Position numbers and translations under genes: made by a program. A stretch of 11,612 nt of DNA from contig CALGKV010000131.1 in NCBI GenBank assembly GCA_937930465.1, positions 1 through 11,612 of the forward strand. The letters are read 5' to 3'. The stretch is from Methanosuratincolales archaeon. GTDB taxonomy: Archaea > Thermoproteota > Methanomethylicia > Methanomethylicales > Methanomethylicaceae. The notes under the pieces are model-generated. The model was given only the letters and a program-made list of their open reading frames with translations, did not search any database and had not been told where the DNA came from. Of the stretch, positions 1 through 7,599 are shown one piece after another (position 1 is the first letter of the stretch; every line of letters begins with the position of its first letter).

Positions 1-1033
1 CTGTGTCAACCCTCAGGAATCTTGTCCCCCTTAGCTTTTCCCTTGTGGCTATCACGACCACGTTCTCTTTACCGACCGCCCTAATCACCCGTGGGCTTAT
101 CTGCTGATTCCCCCTCCCGAAGATGAAGCCTTGGTTACCTATCGGGGAAACGATAATCTTTGCGCTACAATCCTTGACATGCCTGAAGATGGTCTCCTCT
201 GAGGCGTCTGCTGCAACTAACCTCTTGTCCCTCACTATGTCGACGCCGAGCTGAGAACCCTCGATGCCTAGGAGCTGGTTTATTTTCTTGACCGTGCTGC
301 CCGGACCGAGCACATAAGCCACTCCTTCTTCCATATTCTCGACTACCCGCTCGGCTATCGCCAGTGCGTTCTCCATAATGTCGTCTAAGGGCTGTGATGC
401 AACCTTCATCCCCTGCACCCTCTCCGGGTCGTAAGGGACGCTCATGTACCCGTATATCCTCGATGAGACTCTCCCCTGCCTGAAAGCCTCTTCGTCCACA
501 TCCGCCACCTCCGCCTCCTTCAAAGGCAATTCGCCCCAAAGGAACTTGGTGAGGATCAGCGCGGCAGCCTCGGGGCTGACTGCGAAGACCCCGCTGTGCA
601 TCTTGACCCCAGCAGGGATGCCTATGACAGGGCTCCTGTCGCCGACCGTGTCGAATATGTCTCTTGCGGTCCCGTCCCCACCGCAGAATACGACCACTTC
701 GACCCCTTCCTCGAGCATCTTGCTGGCCGCCAGCTTGGTGTCTTCGCTTGTCGTGATCTCCTTCCTTTCAATTCCTTGCAAAAGCCGGAACGGTAAGGTT
801 GCCCTCCTGAAAGCATCCTCCCCCATCTTGCCTGGGCATGTCAGGAAATCGATCGCCCCTCCCAAAGGCTTCAATTTCTCCAGAAACCTCGCTGCCCTGC
901 CGATTGATACCTGGACTGCGCCGAGCTGGAGTGCCCTCTCCACCAAGCCGTCGGTGCCCTTCAGCCCAACAGCTCCCCCCATCCCTGCCACGGGGTTCAC
1001 GATCAGTCCAGCCCTTCTAATCGCAGGCACCAT
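1..1033 (-). CDS. ATP-NAD kinase family protein (COG3199-like), 3' end cut by window edge
   Basis: Reading the minus strand from 1033 gives 344 uninterrupted codons that run off the left edge. Visible motifs are an N-terminal NPVAGMGGAVGLKGTDG (residues 13-29), the nucleotide-binding GGDGTARDI at about 118-126 and IPAGVKMHSGVFA at about 139-151. These are typical of the archaeal ATP-NAD kinase branch related to diacylglycerol and polyphosphate kinases. Such enzymes are expected to phosphorylate NAD to NADP in the cytosol; the exact phosphate donor cannot be read from sequence. By family length only some tens of residues are probably missing. The start is chosen because AGGGA lies six bases upstream of ATG 1033. 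In-frame ATGs at 1039 and 1054 are alternatives, and the latter would leave 18 bases after the ileS stop. It is probably cotranscribed with ileS. The family call is firm; the precise activity is inferred. Confidence 0.85.
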   Translation of the reverse strand, partial: MVPAIRRAGLIVNPVAGMGGAVGLKGTDGLVERALQLGAVQVSIGRAARFLEKLKPLGGAIDFLTCPGKMGEDAFRRATLPFRLLQGIERKEITTSEDTKLAASKMLEEGVEVVVFCGGDGTARDIFDTVGDRSPVIGIPAGVKMHSGVFAVSPEAAALILTKFLWGELPLKEAEVADVDEEAFRQGRVSSRIYGYMSVPYDPERVQGMKVASQPLDDIMENALAIAERVVENMEEGVAYVLGPGSTVKKINQLLGIEGSQLGVDIVRDKRLVAADASEETIFRHVKDCSAKIIVSPIGNQGFIFGRGNQQISPRVIRAVGKENVVVIATREKLRGTRFLRVDT

Positions 1034-1059
1034 GTGCATTCCCTGCGGAAGCATAGGGG

Positions 1060-1074
1060 AGGCGCTTGGCGCCT
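1060..1074. repeat. Small perfect inverted repeat at the ileS / NAD kinase junction
   Basis: AGGCGC (1060-1065), a three-base loop TTG and GCGCCT (1069-1074) form a perfect six-base-pair GC-rich hairpin. It covers the end of the ileS stop codon and lies just before the NAD kinase start candidates. There is no T-tract, so a transcription terminator is unlikely. It could tune translation of the downstream gene or be chance. Confidence 0.4.
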
Positions 1075-4000
1075 AGGCCCTTTCAATACTTATGATGTAT
1101 CTCTCTCCCTCAATCTCCCATATCTCGGGAATACCAAAATCCGGTTCTTGCAGAGATATCCTGAGCTCCTTAGCTCTGACCTCCCCTGCAATCTCTCCTG
1201 CCTTGCTCTCGAGTGCCCTTCTAGCATCCTCCGACGGAACTGTTAAGAACGCCTTGATGTAGTCGTCCACATTCAGGTCGGCGCGCTTTCTCATCTCTTG
1301 GATTCTCCTAACAATGTCCCTGGCGAGCCCCTCGACAAGCAGCTCATCGCTCTTAGTGGTGTCTATGAAGATCTCCCCGTACCTGCTCTTCTCGCTCACG
1401 TAGTTTTCAGGCAGTTTCTCTTGAATGCCCATGTACTCCCTCCTTACCTCAACCCTGCCGATGCCCTCCACCTCCACCCAGACTGGCTTTCCGCTCTCTA
1501 AGGACTCCATGACCTCTTTGCCATTTAGGCTGCTTATGGCATTAGAAACCAGCCCGCTTTTCTCCCTGAAGACTGGTCCGAGGATTGACCTGTTGGGGAC
1601 AAGGATCACGTCCTTCATTCTCCACCCCTCCTCGGGGGTTATTACTTCCACTTCCTTCACATTCGCCTGGTCCTCGATGATCCCTCTCATCCTCTCGACC
1701 GCAACCTTTACCTGTTCGCTACCGGTCACTACTTTCATCCTGAGTAGGGGCATCCTCGTCTTTATCCTAGCAGCCTGCCTTGCACTGAATGCCGCTTCTA
1801 TTATTTCCTTGACCACCTTCATTTGCTCCTCAAGCTCCGAATCCACCATCTCCTCAGATGTGGAGGGCCAATTGAGCATATGCACGCTCTCTGGCATACC
1901 CTCTAGCCCTGCAAAGACGTTCCGGTAGATCTCCTCCGCCACGAAGGGGGCTATCGGCGCGATAAGTTTAAGGTAATTTACTAGAACATGACTGAGGGTG
2001 ACGTATGCTGCTATCTTGTCCGGATCTTCCTCCTCAGTCCAAGTTCTCCTCCTGATCAGTTTTATGTACCACCTGCTGACGTCATCCCTCATAAACCCCT
2101 CAAGGTCCCTCACCGCATCGAAGACCCTGCACCCGGACATCGCCTCCGTGACCCGCTTGATCAGCCCTTCAAGCTTTGAGACTATCCACCTGTCCTCAAG
2201 CCTAAGGTGCTTCTCCACGCCCCCGATTGTGTGCTTTCCGGGATCGAAACCGTCAAGGTTCATGTAAAGGCTGGCAAAGTAATACGTGCTCCAGAGTATG
2301 TTGAGGAATCGTGCAGCCTCCTCTATTGACTTCCAAGTGAACCTGAGGTCCTCCCACGTGGTGCACCCGAGCTCGTACCACCTTAGCGTGTCCCTGCCGA
2401 ACTTCTCTATTACCTCCTCTGGGAAGATGACGTTGCCCAGTGACTTGTGCATCGCACGCCCGTCTTGGGCCGTTGTGAATCCATGCATCAGAACCCTCTT
2501 GTATGGCGCCTCATCGAAGAGAACTACGCTGCAGACCATGAGCGTGTAGAACCATCCCCTCGTCTGGTCCTGACCCTCAAGGATCAGATCCGCAGGCCAC
2601 CATTCCTCAAAGTTTCCATATTTCTTTGGGTAACCTAGGCAAGCGAACGATGCAGATCCGGAGTCCATCCAGACGTCCGCAACATCGGGCACCCTCTGCA
2701 TGTCCCTGCCGCATTCGCACCTCAGCTTTATCCTGTCCACCCATGGGCGATGGAGTTCAATATCCCCTGTTATTTGGGCACCTTCCTTGAGCTCTTCTAT
2801 CGAACCGATGACTCGGTGCTTGCCGCATGAGTTGCAGACCCAGATAGGCAGTGGTATTCCCCAATACCTTTGCCTCGATATTACCCAGTCCTTAGCGCTC
2901 TTTATCCAGTTGCCAAATCTTGCCTTACCCGCCCAGTCAGGTATCCACTCGACCTTTTCGTTCTCTTCGAGGAGCCGCTCCTTGAGGTCTGTGACCCTTA
3001 TGAACCACTGAGAGGCAGTCCTAAGGATCAAGGGTGTCTTGCACCTCCAGCAGTGTGGGTACCTGTGCCTTGTCCTCTCTGTCTTGAAGAGCAGGCCCTT
3101 CGACCTGAGATCCTCGATTATCTCGCTGTTGGTCTCCCTTACACTCTTCCCGGCGTACTTCCCAGCCTCCTTGGTGAAAAGCCCCCGCTCGTCCACGGGG
3201 CAGAAGTCCGGTAGCCCATACTCCTCGCCGACGGCATGATCCTCCTCTCCATGACCCGGCGCGGTGTGGACGCACCCGGTGCCCTCATCCAACGTGACGA
3301 ACTGGTCGCTGAGCACAACGAAGTGCGCGGGACTTAGCTTCGACTGCTCAGGGACCTCTTCTAACAGAGGCGCCCTGTACTTTAGCCCCCTCAGGTAGGC
3401 GCCAGGGAACCTCTCCAAGACTTCGTATGCTCTCCCAGTCTCTGAGAACACATTGTAAAGCCTAGCCTCCGCAAGAATGTATGTCTCCCCGCCGGATCTC
3501 GCGCGCACATACATGAAATCAGGATGCACCATCACGGCGGCATTCGCTGGCAGAGTCCACGGCGTCGTGGTCCAGATCAGTATGTACTCGTCCTCCTTTC
3601 CATCGACCTTGAACTTGACATATATTGACTCCTCCTCCAGCTCCCTGTACTCATCTGTCGCCTCGTAGCCTGCAAGCACAGTTTCGCATCTTGGGCACCA
3701 GTGGACGACCTTCTTGCCCTTCCCGAGGAGTCTCCTCTCGTCTGCCCTCTTGAGCATCGCCCAAACTGACTCAATGTAATAATCATCGAGTGTCCTATAG
3801 GGGTTGTCCCAGTCCATCCAGACCCCGAGGTTTTTGAACTGCCTAGTCGCGATCTGTAGGTTATCGAGGGCAAACGACTTGCATGTCTCTATGAAGCTCT
3901 CTATTCCCATCGTCTCTATCTCTTTCTTGCTCTTTATGCCAATCTTCTTCTCAACCATCACTTCTATGGGCAGTCCGTGCATGTCGAAACCTGGCTGATC

Positions 4001-4240
4001 CCTTACCCTGAAGCCATTCATCCTGTAAAATCTGATGTAGGCGTCTTTGAGTATCTTGTTCCAAGCCGTCCCGACATGTATTGGGTTTGTCACATACGGA
4101 GGCCCATCCAAAAAATAGAACTTCCCATGCCCTGCCTCCCTCACCTTCCTCTCTATTCCCTTGTCCTGCCAATATGCGAAAACCCCTTCCTCGACTGCCT
4201 TTGGTTTGTAGTCCTTTGGCATCTTGCCTATGCGCGACAT
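1073..4240 (-). CDS. ileS: Isoleucyl-tRNA synthetase, archaeal type
   Basis: A 1055-residue class I aminoacyl-tRNA synthetase that charges tRNA-Ile with isoleucine in the cytosol. The signature HVGT (HIGH motif) is at residues 55-58 within GPPYVTNPIHVGT. The inserted editing (CP1) domain shows TTTPWTLP at 224-231 and GTGCVHTAPGHGEEDH at about 320-335. Putative zinc-binding pairs are CPRC (182-185), CWRC (397-400) and CNSC (469-472). The tRNA synthetase motif WVISRQRYWGIPLPIW is at 452-467. The KMSKS loop appears as AMHKS (596-600) followed by LGN, so the first lysine is replaced. The anticodon-binding helical domain follows at roughly 680-830. The archaeal/eukaryotic C-terminal extension includes RRIQEMRKRADLNVDDYI near residue 990. 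Length is normal for the archaeal family. The stop is TAG, in frame with the following gene. A GGGG stretch lies eight bases before the ATG; a second ATG six codons inside is an alternative start. Confidence 0.97.
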   Translation of the reverse strand: MSRIGKMPKDYKPKAVEEGVFAYWQDKGIERKVREAGHGKFYFLDGPPYVTNPIHVGTAWNKILKDAYIRFYRMNGFRVRDQPGFDMHGLPIEVMVEKKIGIKSKKEIETMGIESFIETCKSFALDNLQIATRQFKNLGVWMDWDNPYRTLDDYYIESVWAMLKRADERRLLGKGKKVVHWCPRCETVLAGYEATDEYRELEEESIYVKFKVDGKEDEYILIWTTTPWTLPANAAVMVHPDFMYVRARSGGETYILAEARLYNVFSETGRAYEVLERFPGAYLRGLKYRAPLLEEVPEQSKLSPAHFVVLSDQFVTLDEGTGCVHTAPGHGEEDHAVGEEYGLPDFCPVDERGLFTKEAGKYAGKSVRETNSEIIEDLRSKGLLFKTERTRHRYPHCWRCKTPLILRTASQWFIRVTDLKERLLEENEKVEWIPDWAGKARFGNWIKSAKDWVISRQRYWGIPLPIWVCNSCGKHRVIGSIEELKEGAQITGDIELHRPWVDRIKLRCECGRDMQRVPDVADVWMDSGSASFACLGYPKKYGNFEEWWPADLILEGQDQTRGWFYTLMVCSVVLFDEAPYKRVLMHGFTTAQDGRAMHKSLGNVIFPEEVIEKFGRDTLRWYELGCTTWEDLRFTWKSIEEAARFLNILWSTYYFASLYMNLDGFDPGKHTIGGVEKHLRLEDRWIVSKLEGLIKRVTEAMSGCRVFDAVRDLEGFMRDDVSRWYIKLIRRRTWTEEEDPDKIAAYVTLSHVLVNYLKLIAPIAPFVAEEIYRNVFAGLEGMPESVHMLNWPSTSEEMVDSELEEQMKVVKEIIEAAFSARQAARIKTRMPLLRMKVVTGSEQVKVAVERMRGIIEDQANVKEVEVITPEEGWRMKDVILVPNRSILGPVFREKSGLVSNAISSLNGKEVMESLESGKPVWVEVEGIGRVEVRREYMGIQEKLPENYVSEKSRYGEIFIDTTKSDELLVEGLARDIVRRIQEMRKRADLNVDDYIKAFLTVPSEDARRALESKAGEIAGEVRAKELRISLQEPDFGIPEIWEIEGERYIISIERA

Positions 4241-4279
4241 GCCGTCTGCCCCAGATACCTGAAATCTTTAGCCGCTTCG

Positions 4280-4287
4280 ATATTAAC
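4280..4287 (-). promoter_or_regulatory. Candidate TATA box for ileS
   Basis: GTTAATAT on the minus strand lies about 40 bases upstream of the ileS ATG, after a purine-rich AAGGAAAGG that could act as BRE. Predicted transcription start would leave a leader of roughly 15-20 bases. This is judged from spacing and composition only. Confidence 0.4.
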
Positions 4288-4344
4288 CCTTTCCTTAATT
4301 CTCTGGTTCCCAAGCGGTCTTGTCCTGTGTCCATCACCATAGGG

Positions 4345-4352
4345 TTTAAATT
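4345..4352 (+). promoter_or_regulatory. Candidate TATA box for aglB
   Basis: TTTAAATT lies 40-47 bases upstream of the preferred aglB ATG at 4392. Initiation about 25 bases downstream would fall near 4374, giving a short leader that contains the GGTGG ribosome binding site at 4379-4383. The ileS and aglB promoters share this 151-base divergent region; I see no gene in it. Confidence 0.5.
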
Positions 4353-4391
4353 GTTCCCAAGATAAGGTCAATTGTTTTGGTGGCATCGAAA

Positions 4392-6425
4392 ATGAGCCGT
4401 CAGTCAAACTCACCTTTGAGCGGTCTTAAGTTGGGACTGGACGACCTCTTAATCTACATCTCGCTAATCGCATTACTCGCCTTCGGCGTTGCGGTACGCC
4501 TCCTCCCTTTGAAATGGGGGATTTACCTGGATGAATTCGACCCGTACATCCAGTATAAAGGGGCTCAGTACATCGTCGAGAACGGCTTCAGCGCCTGGTA
4601 CACATGGTTCGACCCCACGAGGTGGGCACCATGGGGGACCGACCAGTCCACGGCTGGGCTGCCAGGGGTCCCATTCGTGGGTGCTGCCGTGTACCTGCTA
4701 CTGAACTTCCTTGGAATAAATGCACCCCTATTTGAAGTGGTTGTATTCTTTCCAGTCTTCGCAGGCGGAGTCATCATTCTCTTGGGATACTTCCTTGGAA
4801 AGGAGCTGGTGAACAGAGGAGTTGGGTTGCTGACCTCGCTTATACTAGCTATCGATTCCACAGCCATCCAAAGGACATCCTTAGGGTTCTTTGATACCGA
4901 GTCCGTCGGGATGATCGGGATGCTCGTGTCCCTCCTATTCTTTGTCAAGTCGATCCGAGGAAAGACAGTCCCTTACGCTGTGGTCTCAGGACTTGGGCTA
5001 GCTCTGATGGCTATATCATGGAGAGCCTTCCTCTACACCATCAACTTTTTGGCGCTTTACGTGCTCATAATGGTCATATTGGGGAGGTGGAACAGGCGCA
5101 TTACCACCTCTTTCACAATCGTCTCCTCGATAACGTTTCTTGCCGTCGTGGCTACCCCTGCTTATGGTCTCTCTACTCTCGTCTCTCCCTACACAATAGG
5201 CGCCTATGTGGCATTCCTCGCATGCATAATCAGAACGCTTGCCGAAGAGATCCCGGATCCTGTAAAGCGCACAAGGTTCACTTTTGGCACTGTGGTCTCG
5301 ATCCTGATTGTGGTAGGCGCCCTCACGCTCTCTGGGGTGTTCGGAGACATAACCGGGAAGTTCTTGGCCATTGTGAACCCATTCTCGCGCATTGACGAGG
5401 GCGTCAGAACGGTCGGAGAGCAATTCCCTTCAACTTGGTCGCATTTATTCTCCACATACCGCTCCCTGATCTTCCTGCTGCCTTTGGGGGTGCTGTACGC
5501 TTTGAAACGGCTGAGCGGCGAGTCCGTGTTCTTGACGCTACTTGCAGTCACTTCACTCTACGGCGCTGGATCCTTCGTCCGACTTATGATACTCGTCGCC
5601 CCTGCAGTGGCCATCGCCGCTGGGTATGCCCTCAGCTCCCTACTCGCAACTGTGCGACCTGTTCTGAAGCAAAAGCTGGATCGCAAGAGCAAGGCCTCCC
5701 TCCTAAGCAAGTACTACGGTTTTCTCACAATTGCACTGATCGCCGTCACAATCGTTCCGGTCGTTGCAGACTCACCAGGGATAAAGTATGCGGACCGACC
5801 TGCAATGATAGTCTCCGCTTCGACAGGAATGCGCCAGGAGATCCCCGACTGGATAGAGGCGCTCGCTTGGATGAGGGACAACATACCTCAAGATGCTATT
5901 GTTGGTTGCTGGTGGGACTATGGGTACTGGATAAATGTCATGGCAAACAAATCTGTGATTGACGACAACGCGACCATCAACGGGACCCAGATAGTGCAGG
6001 TGGCGAAAGCCTTCCTGAACAACGAGTCCGTCTCGCTCGAGATCTTCAGGACATTGAACGTTTCATACCTTGTTGTCTACGAGCCCTTTACGCTAGTTTC
6101 AAAGAACCCGCCGCTCGCGCTGCCCCCCTGGTACGTGCTCGGGGACTTTGAAAAATCCACTGCAATGATGGTCTGGGCAGGCTACAACTCTTCTGACTAC
6201 ATCTCGCCTGTTACAATAAACTTGGGAGGCACCCTTTACAGCTACCCTCTGCCCGCCGGACCTAAGGCCGCGAATACTACGCTGTACCAGCTCCTCTTCT
6301 ACCCTTACAGGGATGCGTATAACCAGACATTGGGTATAAAGATCTCTGCCCCGCAGAACTATCAGCTTGTCTACATCTCCCCCAGTAATGGCTGGGTGAT
6401 GGTATACAAGATCAATTACCCGTGA
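4392..6425 (+). CDS. aglB: Oligosaccharyltransferase catalytic subunit (AglB / STT3)
   Basis: A membrane protein of 677 residues that transfers a lipid-linked glycan to Asn in N-x-S/T sequons on the outer face of the membrane. The N-terminal two thirds is strongly hydrophobic with about a dozen membrane segments. Catalytic features (numbered from ATG 4392): the first-loop Asp in DEFDPY (D50), the second DxD-like motif as DTE (168-170), TVGE matching the TIXE loop motif (340-343), and an Arg in FVRLMILVAP (R397). WWDYG is at 507-511, followed by a soluble C-terminal domain of roughly 165 residues. I could not confidently place a DK/MI motif. The size suggests a short-type archaeal AglB without large peripheral domains. 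ATG 4392 is preferred because GGTGG lies eight bases upstream. In-frame TTG 4377 and GTG 4380 are alternatives that add five or four residues. The C-terminal domain itself carries eight sequons. The gene is convergent with nop10. Confidence 0.95.
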   Translation: MSRQSNSPLSGLKLGLDDLLIYISLIALLAFGVAVRLLPLKWGIYLDEFDPYIQYKGAQYIVENGFSAWYTWFDPTRWAPWGTDQSTAGLPGVPFVGAAVYLLLNFLGINAPLFEVVVFFPVFAGGVIILLGYFLGKELVNRGVGLLTSLILAIDSTAIQRTSLGFFDTESVGMIGMLVSLLFFVKSIRGKTVPYAVVSGLGLALMAISWRAFLYTINFLALYVLIMVILGRWNRRITTSFTIVSSITFLAVVATPAYGLSTLVSPYTIGAYVAFLACIIRTLAEEIPDPVKRTRFTFGTVVSILIVVGALTLSGVFGDITGKFLAIVNPFSRIDEGVRTVGEQFPSTWSHLFSTYRSLIFLLPLGVLYALKRLSGESVFLTLLAVTSLYGAGSFVRLMILVAPAVAIAAGYALSSLLATVRPVLKQKLDRKSKASLLSKYYGFLTIALIAVTIVPVVADSPGIKYADRPAMIVSASTGMRQEIPDWIEALAWMRDNIPQDAIVGCWWDYGYWINVMANKSVIDDNATINGTQIVQVAKAFLNNESVSLEIFRTLNVSYLVVYEPFTLVSKNPPLALPPWYVLGDFEKSTAMMVWAGYNSSDYISPVTINLGGTLYSYPLPAGPKAANTTLYQLLFYPYRDAYNQTLGIKISAPQNYQLVYISPSNGWVMVYKINYP

Positions 6426-6429
6426 TTGA

Positions 6430-6438
6430 TTTTTGTTT
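6430..6438 (+). terminator. T-rich terminator after aglB
   Basis: Immediately after the aglB TGA the plus strand reads TTTTTGTTTG. T-tracts of this kind suffice for archaeal RNA polymerase release. It lies in the 64-base convergent gap between aglB and nop10; no further gene is seen there. Confidence 0.5.
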
Positions 6439-6489
6439 GTGAGGAGATCAGAGCAAGACTGCCATGCCCTGCTGCCTCTTCCCTTTCCC

Positions 6490-6669
6490 CTACTCCTCTT
6501 TTTGCTCAGCACCAATGCCCTTCAGGGCCAATCGGAACCTGCTGTATCTGTCATGGGGGGAAAACTTCGCTGGATGCGGGATCTTCAGCCACCCGCCACA
6601 GAGCGGACAGGCGTCCTGCTTCAGAGTGTATGCGCCGCACGAGGTGCATTTCCTGAGCATGCCCTTCAC
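6490..6669 (-). CDS. nop10: Nop10, box H/ACA ribonucleoprotein subunit
   Basis: A small zinc-ribbon protein of about 59 residues. In archaea Nop10 binds the Cbf5 catalytic subunit and helps position box H/ACA guide RNAs for pseudouridylation of rRNA. The sequence shows LRKC followed by CTSCGAYTL, then CPLCGG (the two CxxC pairs of the zinc ribbon), and the diagnostic linker PHPAKFSPHDRYSRFR before a charged C-terminus. Start choice is uncertain. GTG 6669 places the first zinc-ligand cysteine at position 8, as I recall for characterised archaeal Nop10, and has AGGGG nine bases upstream. TTG 6675 or ATG 6660 are possible. It lies 12 bases after the aif2a TAG, so the two are cotranscribed and probably translationally coupled. 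The stop is TAG. Confidence 0.93.
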   Translation of the reverse strand: MKGMLRKCTSCGAYTLKQDACPLCGGWLKIPHPAKFSPHDRYSRFRLALKGIGAEQKEE

Positions 6670-6681
6670 AGCCAAGCGCCC

Positions 6682-7467
6682 CTAACGGACGAATTCGGCA
6701 ACCCCGCCAGACTTTCTGAAGCAGTTTGTTATTGCCTCAACAGCAGACTTGAGCTGCTCCTCGGCAACCCTGTAGTCCTTTGCAGAGATTTCTAATCTGT
6801 ACCTGGGGGCCCCGAGCGTGTACATCTCTACTTTTGCCAGTTTCGGATCGACCGCCTTGATCCCTTCGTTAAGCGCCTTCTTGATGTCTTCGACCCCTTC
6901 TGGTCTAGTTGTCGAAAGCTTTACCTCTCCTGTTATCTGCACCATTGGCGCCTCTATGTGGTCTTTTGAAACATCATATAGTGCATCTGCCCACTCTTGG
7001 TCAATGCCCGCTTCCAAGGCCGACTTCGGCCCCCTCTGGACGAGCTGCTCTAGAGCGGCGTACAGATCTCCATACTTTTCTTCGAGGGAGACTCCCACAA
7101 GTCTGACAGCATCCTGGACCCCCTTGTCAAGTTTCTTGGCTGCCATTTCCAGAATCTTTTCAGCCTTTTTCGATTTCTTCCACTGGATCAGCTTCTCCTT
7201 CTTTTCCCTCTCTGTCACCTTCCTAAGCGATAGGTCGATGTGCCCCTTCCTTTCGTCGATCCTGATGACTTTGAGGACTAGTTTTTGTCCTTCCTTTACA
7301 AAATCCTTTATGTTTTTGACCCATGTCGAGGCTACTTCGCCTATGGGTACGTAGCCGTTTTTGCCGTACTCGTCCAGGCTGACATAGACTCCGTGCTCCT
7401 GAAGCCTAACCGCAGTAGCAATTACGAACTCACCGATCTCCGGGTATTCCTTCTTTCTGAGAACCAT
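6682..7467 (-). CDS. aif2a: Translation initiation factor aIF2 alpha subunit
   Basis: A 261-residue alpha subunit of the heterotrimeric initiation factor aIF2, which delivers initiator Met-tRNA to the small ribosomal subunit. The S1/OB-fold domain occupies about residues 10-85 (GEFVIATAV, GVYVSLDEY, GYVPIGEV, GHIDLSLRKV). The conserved loop STWVKNIKDFVKEGQ corresponds to the region around the eukaryotic regulatory serine. A helical domain follows at about 86-170, and the C-terminal alpha/beta domain that contacts the gamma subunit at about 175-261. Length is normal. ATG 7467 is preferred over GTG 7470 because GGTG lies seven bases upstream of it. It is the first gene of a two-gene unit with nop10, preceded by its own BRE/TATA and a 12-base palindrome. 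The stop is TAG, in frame with nop10. Confidence 0.96.
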   Translation of the reverse strand: MVLRKKEYPEIGEFVIATAVRLQEHGVYVSLDEYGKNGYVPIGEVASTWVKNIKDFVKEGQKLVLKVIRIDERKGHIDLSLRKVTEREKKEKLIQWKKSKKAEKILEMAAKKLDKGVQDAVRLVGVSLEEKYGDLYAALEQLVQRGPKSALEAGIDQEWADALYDVSKDHIEAPMVQITGEVKLSTTRPEGVEDIKKALNEGIKAVDPKLAKVEMYTLGAPRYRLEISAKDYRVAEEQLKSAVEAITNCFRKSGGVAEFVR

Positions 7468-7479
7468 CACTAAACACCT

Positions 7480-7491
7480 TTAATCGATTAA
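7480..7491. repeat. Perfect 12-base palindrome upstream of aif2a
   Basis: TTAATCGATTAA is a perfect palindrome whose proximal end touches the AAAGGTG ribosome binding site of aif2a. It lies downstream of the predicted transcription start, so a dimeric repressor could block elongation there, or it may be chance in an AT-rich leader. It could also contribute to an alternative promoter. Confidence 0.45.
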
Positions 7492-7538
7492 CTAGTGAGC
7501 GTGACTTTCAACTTGAAGTAAGCATATTGAACGACAAG

Positions 7539-7551
7539 TTATAAGTTTATC
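7539..7551 (-). promoter_or_regulatory. BRE/TATA promoter for aif2a-nop10
   Basis: On the minus strand GATAAA (7551-7546), a good match to the BRE pattern RNWAAW, is followed one base later by TTATAA (7544-7539). Transcription would begin near 7516, leaving a leader of about 49 bases before ATG 7467. It sits directly after the T-tracts that follow rps27e, as expected for a boundary between two transcription units. Confidence 0.6.
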
Positions 7552-7553
7552 CC

Positions 7554-7592
7554 AAAAAATCAGGGGCGAATTAATGCCCATTCAAAAAATGG
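7554..7592 (-). terminator. Tandem T-tract terminator after rps27e
   Basis: Reading the minus strand past the rps27e stop there are two T6 runs, at 7589-7584 and 7559-7554. The first lies within a five-base-pair inverted repeat, CCATT...AATGG (7578-7592). T-runs terminate archaeal transcription, and the next promoter begins immediately afterwards. This probably ends the pcn-to-rps27e unit. Confidence 0.55.
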
Positions 7593-7599
7593 TGGCTTT

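Noticed and set aside
165..539. Minus-strand open frame of 124 codons rich in Gly and Arg
   Set aside because: It is a different frame over the NAD kinase gene, whose true frame is open to the window edge and carries the conserved motifs.
444..1076. Plus-strand open frame of 210 codons
   Set aside because: It is antisense to the NAD kinase gene, whose minus-strand frame has clear family motifs; the plus-strand product resembles nothing and is Ser/Pro-rich shadow sequence.
6433..6795. Plus-strand frames covering the aglB-nop10 gap and nop10
   Set aside because: They overlap the convincing nop10 zinc-ribbon gene on the other strand and have no family-like sequence.
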